Notes: a model not told the origin generated them from the letters alone. DNA of 64,000 nucleotides from Lysobacter luteus (GCF_907164845.1 NZ_OU015430.1:2470001-2534000), one strand, 5' to 3'; positions 54,563-63,619 are shown, counted from the first letter of the stretch. Made by a program: numbers and translations.

Positions 54563-55584
54563 CCAGAAGCCTGTGGAAGCGATGGCGCGGTTGGCGCGGC
54601 GAACGACTCGGTCACCGCGAGGGCGCGCTCCACCAGCGACCAGTCGGCTCCGGGCCGGTGGGCACCTTCGCTGAGCACCTGGCGGAATGCGCGGCCCCCG
54701 CGCTCGCCGGCAAACAGCCCCAGCAGGTGCCGGGTGATGTGCTTGAGGAACACCCCGCTCGCGAGCTGCGCCTCGACGTAGGGTTGCAACGCGCGCAGCA
54801 GTTCGGCGCGGCTGCGCAGCTCGCCCCCGAACCACGCCACGTCGAGCCGGTGCAGCAGGTAGGGCGTGTGGTAGGCCGCGCGGCCAAGCATCGCCCCCTC
54901 GACGTGCTGCAGGTGCGCGGTCGCCTCCTCGGCGGTGGCGATGCCGCCATTGACCAGCACCTGCAGGTCGGGGCGTTCGCGCTTGAGCCGGTAGGCCCAG
55001 TCGTAACGCAACGGCGGGACCTCCCGGTTCTCCTTCGGGCTGAGGCCCTGCAGCCAGGCGTTGCGTGCATGCACCACGAACATCCGGCAGCCGCCCGCGG
55101 CGACCTCGTCGATGAAGGCACGGAAGCGGCCGTAGTCGTGGTCGTCGTCCACGCCGAGCCGGCACTTGACCGTGACCGGCACGTCGCAGGCTTCGACCAT
55201 GGCTGCGACAGATGCCGCCACCAGCGTGGGCTCGCGCATCAGGCACGCGCCGAAACGCCCGGCCTGGACCCGGTCGGACGGACAGCCGCAATTGAGGTTG
55301 ATCTCGTCGAACCCGGCCTCGGCGCCAAGGCGTGCGGCCCGGGCCAGCAACTCCGGTTCACTGCCACCCAGCTGCAGCGCGACCGGGTGCTCCACCGGGT
55401 CCAGCGCCAGCAGCCGCCCACGATCGCCGTGGATGACGGCGTTGGCGTGCACCATCTCGGTGTACAGCCGCGCGTGCGGCGCCAGCAACCGGTGGAAGAC
55501 CCGGCAGTGGGTGTCGGTCCAGTCCATCATCGGGGCGACGGACAGGCGCAACTGGTCGGGAGCGATGACGGCGGTGCTGGGCAT
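54559..55584 (-). CDS. dusA: tRNA-dihydrouridine synthase A
   Basis: 341 residues from the ATG at 55584. FMN-binding APMMDWTDTHCRVFHRLL, the catalytic cysteine in NLNCGCPSDRVQAGRFGACL, and VNGGIATAEEATAHL are DusA signatures. It reduces uridines in the tRNA D-loop (positions 20/20a). Translation overlaps the CtlX-like gene at its end. Confidence 0.97.
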   Translation of the reverse strand: MPSTAVIAPDQLRLSVAPMMDWTDTHCRVFHRLLAPHARLYTEMVHANAVIHGDRGRLLALDPVEHPVALQLGGSEPELLARAARLGAEAGFDEINLNCGCPSDRVQAGRFGACLMREPTLVAASVAAMVEACDVPVTVKCRLGVDDDHDYGRFRAFIDEVAAGGCRMFVVHARNAWLQGLSPKENREVPPLRYDWAYRLKRERPDLQVLVNGGIATAEEATAHLQHVEGAMLGRAAYHTPYLLHRLDVAWFGGELRSRAELLRALQPYVEAQLASGVFLKHITRHLLGLFAGERGGRAFRQVLSEGAHRPGADWSLVERALAVTESFAAPTAPSLPQASG

Positions 55585-55639
55585 CGCCGCAATTGTACGG
55601 GCCGGCCGCGGCGGGCCGGGCCGGTTTCGGCGTTGGGGA

Positions 55640-56509
55640 TCAGCCGCCGCGCCCGTTGCCCTTGCCGTTGCCGTTGCTGTTGCCGTTGCTGTTGCCGTTG
55701 CCGTTGCCGTTATTTCCGCGGCCCTTGTCGGCATTGCCTTTGTTGCCGTTGCCATTGTTGCCGGCGTTACCCTTGTCGCCGCGGTTGCCGTTGCCTTTGC
55801 CGCTGTTGCCACGGCCCTTGTCGGCATTGCCGGCGTTGGCGTTTCCGTTTCCATTTCCACGGTTGGCATTGGCGTTGCCGCGGTTGCCGTCGTTGCCGTC
55901 GTTGCCGCGACCGGCGTTGCCGGCATTGCCGGCATTGCCACGGTTGCCCCGGTCGTCATCATCGTCGCGGCGCCAGTTGCGGTCGTCCCGACCCTCGCGG
56001 ATAAGGCGGGCTCGCTCGGGGTAATCGTCGTAGAGGTCGTCGTCGATCCGGATCGGGCGACCCCAGCGGTCATAGCTGGACACGAAGCCGCGCTTGAGCT
56101 GGTGGAACTCGGCCGAGCCAGGCTTGATGCCCATGCGCTGGGCAAGCGCGCCCCAGCCTTCACCGCGGCCATCGCGTTCCCACTCGTCGACGACGTAACG
56201 GCACGGACGGCCGACCACCTGGGCGATCGCGCAGGCGTAGTACACGTCGCCCGGTTCCCAGTCGCGCTCCAGCAGCAGCGAGGTCACCAGATCCCGCGGC
56301 GCGCCGTAGTAGCGGACCATCTCATCGACGAACGGTTGCTGGTAACGGCCGCCGTACCGGTTGATGTCGTCCAGCCAAGTGTCCACCCACACGTCGCCGG
56401 TGCGCGGATCCCAGTTGACGGTCTGGGCCGAAGCGGTGCCCAGGCCTGCCGCCGCGGCAAGCGCCGTGGTCAGGCCGAGCGTGCGGAGCAAGCGGGTTGC
56501 CGATTTCAT
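55640..56509 (-). CDS. Secreted protein with Gly/Asn/Lys repeat tail
   Basis: 289 residues with a signal peptide (LGLTTALAAAAGLGTASAQ). Residues about 30-180 form an unrecognised domain (VDTWLDDINRYGGRYQQPFV; ERDWEPGDVYYACAIAQVVG). From about 190 a low-complexity tail alternates Gly and Asn with scattered Lys/Asp/Arg (NRGNANANRG style), encoded by GGCAAC hexamers. The tail could vary in length by slippage. Only the last 55 bases separate it from dusA. A secreted, perhaps cell-surface, role is inferred from the signal. Confidence 0.85.
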   Translation of the reverse strand: MKSATRLLRTLGLTTALAAAAGLGTASAQTVNWDPRTGDVWVDTWLDDINRYGGRYQQPFVDEMVRYYGAPRDLVTSLLLERDWEPGDVYYACAIAQVVGRPCRYVVDEWERDGRGEGWGALAQRMGIKPGSAEFHQLKRGFVSSYDRWGRPIRIDDDLYDDYPERARLIREGRDDRNWRRDDDDDRGNRGNAGNAGNAGRGNDGNDGNRGNANANRGNGNGNANAGNADKGRGNSGKGNGNRGDKGNAGNNGNGNKGNADKGRGNNGNGNGNSNGNSNGNGKGNGRGG

Positions 56510-56585
56510 GGGGTGTCTCCTGCGGGCCGGGAGTGCCGATCCTCCGCATCCGGGGTGAACGGGTTCTGAAATCGGCCGATGCCGG

Positions 56586-57026
56586 TCAGCGGGTGATCAC
56601 GAACTTGCCGAAAGCAACGCCCAGGCTCCAGCCCTCGCCCTTGCCGGCCAGCGCCAGCGAGACATCGCCCTTGGTCATGACCTGGGCCTTGCTCGACTTG
56701 CCGGCGCTGGCGTGCGCCTCGGCGCTGACATACGTGCCCAGCACGTCGTCGATGCTGTCGATGCCGGAGAACTCGCCGCGGCCGTCCTCGATCTTGGTCT
56801 TTCCGAAGGTCAGGCCGCCGCCCTTGGTGCTGATCTGCACCGCCATGCTCTGGCCGTTGTCGCAACTCACCGTGCCGCTGCCCTTGCCGGTCTTGTAGAA
56901 CGCCGACCAGCCCGACAGGTCGAAGCGCAGTTCGCAGTCGATGGACCCGTCGGCCGCGGCGGGGGCGGACGTGACGGCCAGCAGCAGGCCGGCGACGAGT
57001 GCGATGGGAGCAAGGCGCTGGTTCAT
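56586..57026 (-). CDS. Secreted beta-rich protein, DUF992-like layout
   Basis: 146 residues from the ATG at 57026. Signal peptide (IALVAGLLLAVTSAPAAA) then a compact beta protein with two Cys (DCELRF, GTVSCDNG), glycine-rich strands (ISTKGGGLTFGKTKIEDG) and a repeating hydrophobic C-terminus (VSLALAGKGEGWSLGVAFGK). The layout recalls DUF992 or YSC84-like proteins but similarity is weak. Function not assigned. Confidence 0.8.
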   Translation of the reverse strand: MNQRLAPIALVAGLLLAVTSAPAAADGSIDCELRFDLSGWSAFYKTGKGSGTVSCDNGQSMAVQISTKGGGLTFGKTKIEDGRGEFSGIDSIDDVLGTYVSAEAHASAGKSSKAQVMTKGDVSLALAGKGEGWSLGVAFGKFVITR

Positions 57027-57110
57027 GGGATTCCCCGATGGTGGATGCCCGCAGGCTACCCGATCCGGATGCCGGCGTTCATGCCGCGGCGCGGCACCGG
57101 GCACCAACGA

Positions 57111-57138
57111 AAACGGCACCGCGCAGACGGTGCCGTTT
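57111..57138 (-). terminator. Terminator of the RYDR-repeat gene
   Basis: AAACGGCACC (57111-57120) and GGTGCCGTTT (57129-57138) with an eight-base loop, followed on the minus strand by TTTTCGTT. It lies 25 bp after the gene that ends at 57163. Confidence 0.85.
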
Positions 57139-57162
57139 CCTGGAACTGCGACCGGCTGGGGG

Positions 57163-57660
57163 TCAATCGTCCCAGCGGTCGCGGCGGCGACGATCGTCGC
57201 GGTCATACCGGTCGTAGCGGTTGTAACGGTCGTAGCGGCTGTAGCGGTCGCGTCGGTCATGGCGGTCGCGGTCGTAGCGGGCGTCATAGTAATGCCCCTG
57301 GACCTTGCACTTGCCGTGCTTGTTGCACTTCACCCGGGTGTTGCCGGGGCCGTTGCGGTAGTAGCCGTGCGCCACGCCGTAAGGCGGGCCCGGGCGATAG
57401 GCGCGATTGACCTGGCGGTAGTAGGTCGGGCGGCCGTACCGGTCGCGCACCACGATCAGGCGATCGTTGTGGCCGTAGTTGCCGTGCCGGTAATAGGGCT
57501 GGCCGCTGCGGAAGATCACATCGGCGACGTCGACGATGACGCGCGCGATGTCCTGGCTGCTCTGCGCCTGGGCCGGGGCCGGCGCCATCGCGAAGACGCC
57601 GAAACCGGCAGCGAGGACGACCGGGGCGAGCCAGCGGGAAAGGGTCGATGCGATGGCCAT
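57163..57660 (-). CDS. Secreted basic protein with Arg-Tyr-Asp repeats
   Basis: 165 residues from the ATG at 57660. A signal peptide (APVVLAAGFGVFAMAPAPAQAQ) is followed by a domain with RSGQPYYRHGNYGHNDRLIV and a Cys pair (KCNKHGKCKVQ). The last 35 residues are an RYDRYNRYDRYDRDDRR-type repeat rich in Arg, Asp and Tyr. Such tails bind nucleic acid or acidic polymers in other proteins, but no role is known. It has its own terminator. Confidence 0.82.
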   Translation of the reverse strand: MAIASTLSRWLAPVVLAAGFGVFAMAPAPAQAQSSQDIARVIVDVADVIFRSGQPYYRHGNYGHNDRLIVVRDRYGRPTYYRQVNRAYRPGPPYGVAHGYYRNGPGNTRVKCNKHGKCKVQGHYYDARYDRDRHDRRDRYSRYDRYNRYDRYDRDDRRRRDRWDD

Positions 57661-57758
57661 GGGAACTCCTGGGTTCGCCCGCGGCGGCGGGCACGGATCG
57701 ACCATGCCCGGGCAACCGTGAACCGGTTTTTAATATTTGGCCGACATCGCCTTCACGC

Positions 57759-58502
57759 TCAGCAATCGTTCCGGAACCCACCCGAGCGCGCGGCCTGCGC
57801 CAGCGCCGCTACCGCCGCAGGCAGTTCCCCGGCGGTGGCGACAATGCGCACGCGGGGTTCGTCGGCCGCGATCTCCACCCCGGTCTCGTGCGCCCAGGTG
57901 GTGTGGTACGGCACGTGGATGCCCCATCCACCGAGCGCCAGCACCGGTGCGATGTCCGAACGCAACGAGTTGCCGATCATCACGAAGCGGTGGGCCGGCA
58001 GGTCGAACTCCTCCAGCAGCCGCGCGTAGGTGGGCGGGTCCTTCTCGCTGACGATCTCGATGCGCCGGAACAGGCCGGCCAGCCCGCAGTCGCGGACCTT
58101 CGCTTCCTGGTGGAACAGGTCGCCCTTGGTGATCAGCACGACCTCGAAGTCGGCGGCGATCGCCTCGACCGCTTCGCGCACGCCCGGCAGCAGTTCAACC
58201 GGATGCCGCAGCAGGTCCTTGCCGAGGCCGACGATGCGGTGCAGGTCGGTGGCCGCGATACGCGCGTCGGTCAGCTCGACGGCGGCCTCGATCATCGACA
58301 GCACCATGCCTTTGACGCCATAGCCGAACACCGCGATGTTGCGGCTTTCGACCTCGTACAGGCGCTCGTGCGCGCGTGCATCGGCCAGGTCGATGTAACG
58401 GCCCAGGATGCGCTCGAACTCGAGCTGGGCGGCGTCGAAGAAATCCTGGCTGCGCCAGAGGGTGTCGTCGGCATCGAAGCCGACCATCGCGATCGAATCC
58501 AT
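57759..58502 (-). CDS. HAD-superfamily hydrolase
   Basis: 247 residues. Motif I MVGFDADDTLWRSQDFF (Asp-x-Asp nucleophile), motif II VLITKGDLFHQEAKV, motif III and IV region SEKDPPTYARLLEEFDL and FVMIGNSLRSDIAPVLALGG. A cap domain of about 80 residues is inserted after motif I, so subclass I. Substrate unknown; a phosphoglycolate- or haloacid-type HAD is possible. It is 256 bp away from the next gene. Confidence 0.92.
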   Translation of the reverse strand: MDSIAMVGFDADDTLWRSQDFFDAAQLEFERILGRYIDLADARAHERLYEVESRNIAVFGYGVKGMVLSMIEAAVELTDARIAATDLHRIVGLGKDLLRHPVELLPGVREAVEAIAADFEVVLITKGDLFHQEAKVRDCGLAGLFRRIEIVSEKDPPTYARLLEEFDLPAHRFVMIGNSLRSDIAPVLALGGWGIHVPYHTTWAHETGVEIAADEPRVRIVATAGELPAAVAALAQAARSGGFRNDC

Positions 58503-58604
58503 CGGCCGAGTATGAAGGACGCCCGCGTCTCACCGTCGTGCAGCCCGACCCACGACGCACGAGGGCGACCCGAAGGCCGCCCCCGGTGGGACTGGAGTCG
58601 CGGC

Positions 58605-58952
58605 TTACCCGCCGCTGCCGGTATCCGCGCCCGCGGCTGCCCCACCCTGCACCTTGGCCACATAGGCCTGGTACTCGTCCGGGGTCAGGGCGCCGTCCGC
58701 ATCGGCGTCGGCTTCGGCGAACACGGCCACCAGCGCCGGCACCGCGGCGGCTTCGGACTGGCTGAGCTTGCCGTCCTGGTCGACGTCGACGTCGTTCCAG
58801 CTGGTCTTCTGCGTCGCCGCGCTCTCGGCCGGCGCAGCCTGTGCCGCCGGGTCGGGCGCGGCTTCGGTGACGGCGTCCTGCGCTAAGGCGGCCGGCGCCA
58901 CCAGCGCGACGACCAGTGCGGAAAGGAAGGAAATACGGAAGGTGTGCTTCAT
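58605..58952 (-). CDS. EF-hand protein, secreted (short)
   Basis: 115 residues from the ATG at 58952. Signal peptide (SFLSALVVALVAPAALAQ), an Ala/Pro-rich spacer, then two EF-hand loops: DVDQDGKLSQSE and DADADGALTPDE, with Asp/Glu at positions 1, 3, 5 and 12. Both loops look competent for calcium. C-terminus Gly/Ala-rich. It is divergent from the gene at 59440. Confidence 0.88.
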   Translation of the reverse strand: MKHTFRISFLSALVVALVAPAALAQDAVTEAAPDPAAQAAPAESAATQKTSWNDVDVDQDGKLSQSEAAAVPALVAVFAEADADADGALTPDEYQAYVAKVQGGAAAGADTGSGG

Positions 58953-59439
58953 GGGAGCTCCTGGGGGATGTGCGGAATGGGGATGTCCGCAATGTCCGGC
59001 GGCAGGTCCGCCGGTATGGATGGGTGTGCCCGGCCAGCGTCCGGGCACCCGCGGCTTGTCGAATGGAGTGCTGTGCCGCGGTTGCACGGTGTGGCGATGG
59101 CGCTGAACGATGACCGGCCGCTGATCGTTAGCCCAACGTTGGCTTAACCTCCGTTGCGGCGGGCCATGGCAGGCGTCGGGACGCGACGTCCGCGGCTCCG
59201 ACCTGCGGGGCTGGGGTGGAATAACTCCCGGCTGAACGCCAACACAACCTTCACGAAAAGCGCGGGGCGTAATACCGCGACGTGCCGGTCTCGCCGGGCC
59301 GCGGAGCGGCGGTCGGCCGGGCATCGGATTCATCACGTCCGGGTCACCGTCGCGGCGGAGACTGGGGTCGATGCCTGCTGCCGTGGCCAGCCCCCTTGGG
59401 AGCCGCCACGCCCCGCCCACGGATCGACGGGACCGACCG
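58953..59439. other. 487-bp intergenic region between divergent genes
   Basis: Contains a 10-bp palindrome CCAACGTTGG at 59133-59142 and two or three small inverted repeats, but no gene or tRNA that I can support. It probably holds the promoters of the EF-hand gene (58952) and the glycine-zipper gene (59440); no -35/-10 pair was assigned. Confidence 0.6.
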
Positions 59440-59937
59440 ATGAAGCTGCGACACGTGTTCACCACCCCCGACCTGCCTGCCGCCGAAGCGGCGATCCGCG
59501 CCGCGCGCGACGCCGGCGTGCCAGACGAGGACATCCTGCTGGTGGCACGCTCGGACGTTGAGATGGACGGTATCCCCGACGACCGCAAGGAAGCCGATAC
59601 CGACATGCTGCCGGCCGCCGTGCGCGGCGCCGGCTATGGCGCCGGTGCCGGCCTGCTCGCCGGTCTCGTCGCGATAGCGATCCCGCCGCTGGGGATCACC
59701 CTCGCTGGCGCGGCCGCCGCCACGATCGCCGGTGCCGCGGTCGGCTCATGGGCGTCGGCGCTCATGGGGTCCTCGCTGCCCGACCCGATCCGCCGCAAGT
59801 TCCATGACGAAATCGAAGCCGGCAACATCCTCGTCGTGATCGACGGCACCAAGGAGCTGCTGACCGCGGTCGAGCCGCGCATTGTGAGTTCCGGGGCCCG
59901 CCCGCTACCGTTCGAGGCGTCCAAGGCCCTGTCCTGA
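59440..59937 (+). CDS. Glycine-zipper protein of unknown function
   Basis: 165 residues. The middle 70 residues ([40 protein letters not shown]) are a Gly-zipper/hydrophobic segment that would span or insert in membrane; flanks are soluble ([37 protein letters not shown]). The layout resembles DUF1269-like stress proteins. It is nine bases ahead of the sugar dehydrogenase gene, so one transcript is likely. Confidence 0.8.
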   Translation: MKLRHVFTTPDLPAAEAAIRAARDAGVPDEDILLVARSDVEMDGIPDDRKEADTDMLPAAVRGAGYGAGAGLLAGLVAIAIPPLGITLAGAAAATIAGAAVGSWASALMGSSLPDPIRRKFHDEIEAGNILVVIDGTKELLTAVEPRIVSSGARPLPFEASKALS

Positions 59938-59945
59938 GGTGCGCC

Positions 59946-61181
59946 ATGCCCGTTCGACACCACCGCCGTCCCGCGTCCGCCGCGCCGCGGCGGCATACGC
60001 TGGTTCCCGCCTGCCTGCTCGCGCTGCTGTGCGGTTGCGGCGCCGGCACGGGTGACGCCGCGACGCCGGGCGCGCCCGAAGGCGCCGATGCGCCCGCGCC
60101 CGCGGCGCCCGCCCCGCCGGTCGCCGCCGACGGACGACCGTTCACGGTGACCGAGGTCGCAAGCTTCGACGAGCCCTGGGCGATGACCTTCCTGCCGGGC
60201 AACGGCCGCCGCCTGCTGGTCACCGAGAAGGCCGGCGCGCTGCGCCTGCTCGGCGCCGACGGCACGATCGGCACGATCACCGGCGTGCCCGGGGTCGACC
60301 ACGGCGGCCAGGGCGGCCTGGGCGACGTGGTGCCGCATCCGGATTTCGCGAACAACGGCTGGCTCTACCTCAGCTACGCGGAAGCCGGCGACGGCGACAC
60401 CCGCGGCGCCGCGGTCGCGCGCGCCCGGCTGGCGCTGGATGACGCCGGCGGTGGCCGCCTGTCCGACGTGGAGGTCATCTGGCGCCAGGTCCCGAAGGTC
60501 AGCGGCCGGGGCCATTACGGCCATCGCATCGCGTTCGGGCCGGACGGGCACCTGTGGATCAGCTCGGGCGAGCGGCAGAAGTTCGACCCCGCGCAGGACA
60601 TGCGATCCAACCTCGGCAAGATCATCCGGCTCAACGACGACGGCAGCGTTCCGGCCGACAACCCGTTCGCCGCCGACGGTGGCGTGGCCGCGCAGGTCTG
60701 GTCACTGGGTCACCGCAACCCGCTCGGCATCGCGTTCGACGCGCAGGGGCGGCTGTGGGAACACGAGATGGGCCCGTCCGGTGGTGACGAGTTCAACCGG
60801 ATCGAGCGCGGCGCCAATTACGGATATCCGCTCGTCTCCGATGGCGACCACTACGACGGCCGTCCAATTCCGGACCATGACACCCGGCCGCAGTTCAATG
60901 CGCCCGAAGCCACCTGGACGCCGGTGATCTCGCCGGCGGGACTGGTGATCTACGATGGGGCGACGTTCCCGCAGTGGCAGGGCGATGCGCTGCTGGGTGC
61001 ACTGTCGGGCCAGGCGCTGGTGCGCGTGTCGATCGATGGGGACAGCGCGCGCGAAGCCGAGCGCTTCGACATGGGCCATCGCATCCGCGAAGTCGAGCAG
61101 GGGCCGGACGGCGACGTCTGGCTCCTCGAGGACGGCGAAAGCGGGCGGCTGCTGCGGCTGGCCGCACCGGGCGCAGGCTGA
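59946..61181 (+). CDS. PQQ-dependent aldose sugar dehydrogenase (YliI-like) lipoprotein
   Basis: 411 residues. N-terminal lipobox (LALLCGCG) and an Ala/Pro linker precede a six-bladed propeller ([68 protein letters not shown]). The latter holds the PQQ/Ca2+-binding glutamate and His. It oxidises aldose sugars in the periplasm. A palindromic hairpin follows the stop. Nearby EF-hand genes suggest calcium-linked envelope biology, but this is inference. Confidence 0.93.
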   Translation: MPVRHHRRPASAAPRRHTLVPACLLALLCGCGAGTGDAATPGAPEGADAPAPAAPAPPVAADGRPFTVTEVASFDEPWAMTFLPGNGRRLLVTEKAGALRLLGADGTIGTITGVPGVDHGGQGGLGDVVPHPDFANNGWLYLSYAEAGDGDTRGAAVARARLALDDAGGGRLSDVEVIWRQVPKVSGRGHYGHRIAFGPDGHLWISSGERQKFDPAQDMRSNLGKIIRLNDDGSVPADNPFAADGGVAAQVWSLGHRNPLGIAFDAQGRLWEHEMGPSGGDEFNRIERGANYGYPLVSDGDHYDGRPIPDHDTRPQFNAPEATWTPVISPAGLVIYDGATFPQWQGDALLGALSGQALVRVSIDGDSAREAERFDMGHRIREVEQGPDGDVWLLEDGESGRLLRLAAPGAG

Positions 61182-61184
61182 CAT

Positions 61185-61212
61185 GACAAGGGCGCCGAGG
61201 GGCGCCCTTGTC
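61185..61212. terminator. 12-bp perfect-stem hairpin between convergent genes
   Basis: GACAAGGGCGCC (61185-61196) and GGCGCCCTTGTC (61201-61212) with a four-base loop. It sits 4 bp past the sugar dehydrogenase stop and 29 bp before the EF-hand stop. No T-run on either strand, so the terminator call is tentative. Confidence 0.55.
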
Positions 61213-61240
61213 GCATGCAACGGAACAGGCCAGGCCCGAC

Positions 61241-61885
61241 TTACGTGCCGTCGCCGTCGGGCGCGCCGTTTTCGTCATCCATGCCGGTGCCATCGTCGTC
61301 CATGCCATCACGGTCGTTCATCGGATCCGGTTCGATCGCTTCGTTGTAATCGTCCCGGTCTGCCTCGCGGTCGTCGTCGCGGTCATCGACGTCGTCGACC
61401 GCATCGTCCCCGGTACCGGCCTTCGCGCTGGCACGGAACTCGGCGTCGCTCACGAAACCGTCGTCGTCGCCGTCCATCATTTCGAAGTTGGCGCTGAAGT
61501 CCGCGTCGACCTCGCCCTCGTCCGCGCTGATCATGCCGTCACCGTCGGCGTCCAGCCGGCCCCAGGCGTCGCGCTGGACGACGGCCGAATGATCGGCGGC
61601 GTGCTCGGCACCGCGGGACTGCACCGGCGGGGGCGGCGGCGCGGCACCCAGGGCATCGTCGGCGACGTCGCCGGTGGGCACGCGCGGGTCGACGCTCTGC
61701 TCCAGCACTTCCTCGGGATTGACCTGCGGCGGCAAGGCGTTCTTCTTGTCGTGCTGCATGGCGTCGTGCGGCACGGTGTCCTGTTGCGCGTTGGCGTTCG
61801 ACTGCGGGCTCTGCGCGGCGGCCAGCGGTGCGATCAGGATGGTGCCGAGGGCCACGGCCAGCAGGCTGCGGTTGCGTGTGTTCAT
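61241..61885 (-). CDS. EF-hand protein, secreted (long, acidic tail)
   Basis: 214 residues from the ATG at 61885. Signal peptide (LLAVALGTILIAPLAAAQ) then a Pro/Gln-rich spacer, an EF-hand loop DADGDGMISADE (near 112) and a second DGDDDGFVSDAE, plus a very acidic tail (DDVDDRDDDREADRDDYNE). The tail could bind several calcium ions or confer flexibility. The longer frame upstream to 62305 is a shadow. Converges with the sugar dehydrogenase gene. Confidence 0.88.
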   Translation of the reverse strand: MNTRNRSLLAVALGTILIAPLAAAQSPQSNANAQQDTVPHDAMQHDKKNALPPQVNPEEVLEQSVDPRVPTGDVADDALGAAPPPPPVQSRGAEHAADHSAVVQRDAWGRLDADGDGMISADEGEVDADFSANFEMMDGDDDGFVSDAEFRASAKAGTGDDAVDDVDDRDDDREADRDDYNEAIEPDPMNDRDGMDDDGTGMDDENGAPDGDGT

Positions 61886-62013
61886 GCGGTTCTCCTGTGC
61901 TTCGTCGTGGTGCCCACGCGGGTGCGTGGCGGACGCAGGATTTTCCGTACCCGCTGTATCGACGATGACGCCGATCGCGCCTAACGACGTTGTCACGCCG
62001 CGCTGCCGCCGCC

Positions 62014-62847
62014 TTAGCGAACTGGGCTGTTCAGGCGTTCGCCGGCATCCGGCGGTGGCGTGCCGATGCTGCCCTGCGCCATGTCCGCGCGCGGGGCGCC
62101 TGCGGGCAACGCGATGAGCTGTGTCTGCAGGTCGTGCAGGATCACGTCGTCGCCCGGCAGCCAGGTGCGGTCGTCGCGGCCGCGGTAGTGCCGATGGAAC
62201 GCCGCCAGCGCCGCCCCCGGGTCGGCCAGGTCGTATCCCACCAGCCGCAGCGCCGCCCACGGGTCGAAGCCGGGCGGTGGCAGCCCCACGCCCCCCGTCG
62301 GCCACAATCCGAAGCCGGCCTCAGCCAGCCGCTGCCACGGGAACCACGCGCTCGGGTCGTCCTTCTTGGTTGGCGCGATGTCGCCGTGCCCGACGACCAG
62401 GTGCGGTTGGATGCCGTTGCGCTCGACGATGTCAGCCAGCAGCACCAGCAGCGACTGGATCTGCGCCTCGCTGAAAGGTTCGTGGCCGTCGTTGTCGAGC
62501 TCGATCCCGATCGAGGTCGAGTTGAGGTCGTTGATGCCGGCCCAGCTGCTGTCGCCGGCATGCCATGCACGCGCCTGTTCGGACACCAGCTGGTAACGCC
62601 GGCCGTCGTCGCCGATCAGGTAGTGCGAGCTCACCGGGCCACCCGCGTTGCCCGTCTGCAGCACCCGCAACGCGCCCTCGGCCGAGTCCATCGCGGTGTG
62701 GTGCAGCACGATGACCCGCGCGCGCCGCGGCCCGTGGTTGGGTGACGCGTGCCATTCGGCAAGCGGGTTGCGCGGCGGCGACGTCGTCGTGCAGCCGGCC
62801 AGCGCGACGGCAGCGAAGGAAAGTGCGAGGAGCAGCAATCGCATCAT
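62014..62847 (-). CDS. N-acetylmuramoyl-L-alanine amidase (AmiD-like lipoprotein)
   Basis: 277 residues from the ATG at 62847. Lipobox LAGC (Cys19) shows an outer-membrane lipoprotein. Amidase_2 fold: VIVLHHTAMDSAEGAL (first zinc His), NSTSIGIELDNDGHEPFSEA and VVGHGDIAPTKKDDPSAWFP (His and Asp/Lys). Cleaves stem peptides from peptidoglycan fragments. The C-terminal extension after GIQP... region includes a short peptidoglycan-binding-like segment (GFDPWAALRLVGYDL). Confidence 0.93.
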   Translation of the reverse strand: MMRLLLLALSFAAVALAGCTTTSPPRNPLAEWHASPNHGPRRARVIVLHHTAMDSAEGALRVLQTGNAGGPVSSHYLIGDDGRRYQLVSEQARAWHAGDSSWAGINDLNSTSIGIELDNDGHEPFSEAQIQSLLVLLADIVERNGIQPHLVVGHGDIAPTKKDDPSAWFPWQRLAEAGFGLWPTGGVGLPPPGFDPWAALRLVGYDLADPGAALAAFHRHYRGRDDRTWLPGDDVILHDLQTQLIALPAGAPRADMAQGSIGTPPPDAGERLNSPVR

Positions 62848-63091
62848 GGGGTTCCGGTCCGATGGGTTGCGCACACCGTAGCGCAGCCCCCGCGTGGTCG
62901 CCGCGACGATGGCGCGGCGCGCGCCGTTCCAGTGACGGGACGGTGCATCCACGTTTTCGTGCCTTTGGGCGCGGCGCCGCGCACCCATCTTGTTCCCGCA
63001 GCGATGGCTGTCCGGGCATTCCGCCCGGGCCCGTCGCCGGACCATCGCCACTCCCTCCCCCGTCGCGATGTCCGCCAACAGGAGTCGATAC

Positions 63092-63619
63092 ATGAGCATG
63101 CGCAACCTTCTTTCCCGTGGTCTCGTCGCCGCCGTCCTCGGCATGGCCGCCTTGAGCGCCGGTGCCGCCGAGCAACCCGGCTTCTATGTCGGCGCCGGTG
63201 CCGGCCAGGCGATGATCGACGACGGTGCGCTCGACGACGAGGACACCGCGTTCTCCGCGTTCGCCGGCTACCAGGTCAACCCGTACTTCGGCCTCGAGGC
63301 AGGCTACGCCGACCTGGGCAAGACCGAGCCCCTCGGTTCGGCAGGGCCGGAGCTCGAAGCCGATGCCGCCTACCTCGTCGCCGTCGGCACGCTGCCGTTC
63401 ACCGACCGGTTCTCCGGCTATGCCAAGGCCGGCTACAGCGACTGGAACGTTGATACTTCGATCACCGGCGTGTCCGACGACGGCAACGACCCGACCTACG
63501 GCCTTGGCCTGCAGTACCGCTTCACCGACGCGGTCGCGCTGCGCGGCGAGTACAGCCGGTTCGAGATCGACGACAGCGAGATCGACCTGGCCCAGGTGCA
63601 GGTCCGCTTCGACTTCTGA
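63092..63619 (+). CDS. Outer-membrane beta-barrel protein (OmpA-like/OprF-type small barrel)
   Basis: 175 residues from the ATG at 63092 with AGGAG upstream. Signal peptide (GLVAAVLGMAALSAGAA) then an eight-strand barrel pattern (GFYVGAGAGQAMIDDG, AFAGYQVNPYFGLEAGYADL, SGYAKAGYSDWNVDT, TYGLGLQYRFTDAVALRGEY) and a C-terminal aromatic-F (VRFDF). No peptidoglycan-binding domain. Fits the Xanthomonadaceae small OmpA-type/Opa-like barrels. Confidence 0.9.
   Translation: MSMRNLLSRGLVAAVLGMAALSAGAAEQPGFYVGAGAGQAMIDDGALDDEDTAFSAFAGYQVNPYFGLEAGYADLGKTEPLGSAGPELEADAAYLVAVGTLPFTDRFSGYAKAGYSDWNVDTSITGVSDDGNDPTYGLGLQYRFTDAVALRGEYSRFEIDDSEIDLAQVQVRFDF

Noticed and set aside
54563-55291. Fusion of the CtlX-like gene with an upstream domain
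   Set aside because: The extra frame is antisense-free but lies within dusA in another frame and has no conserved features; an ATGA overlap gives a good start at 54562.
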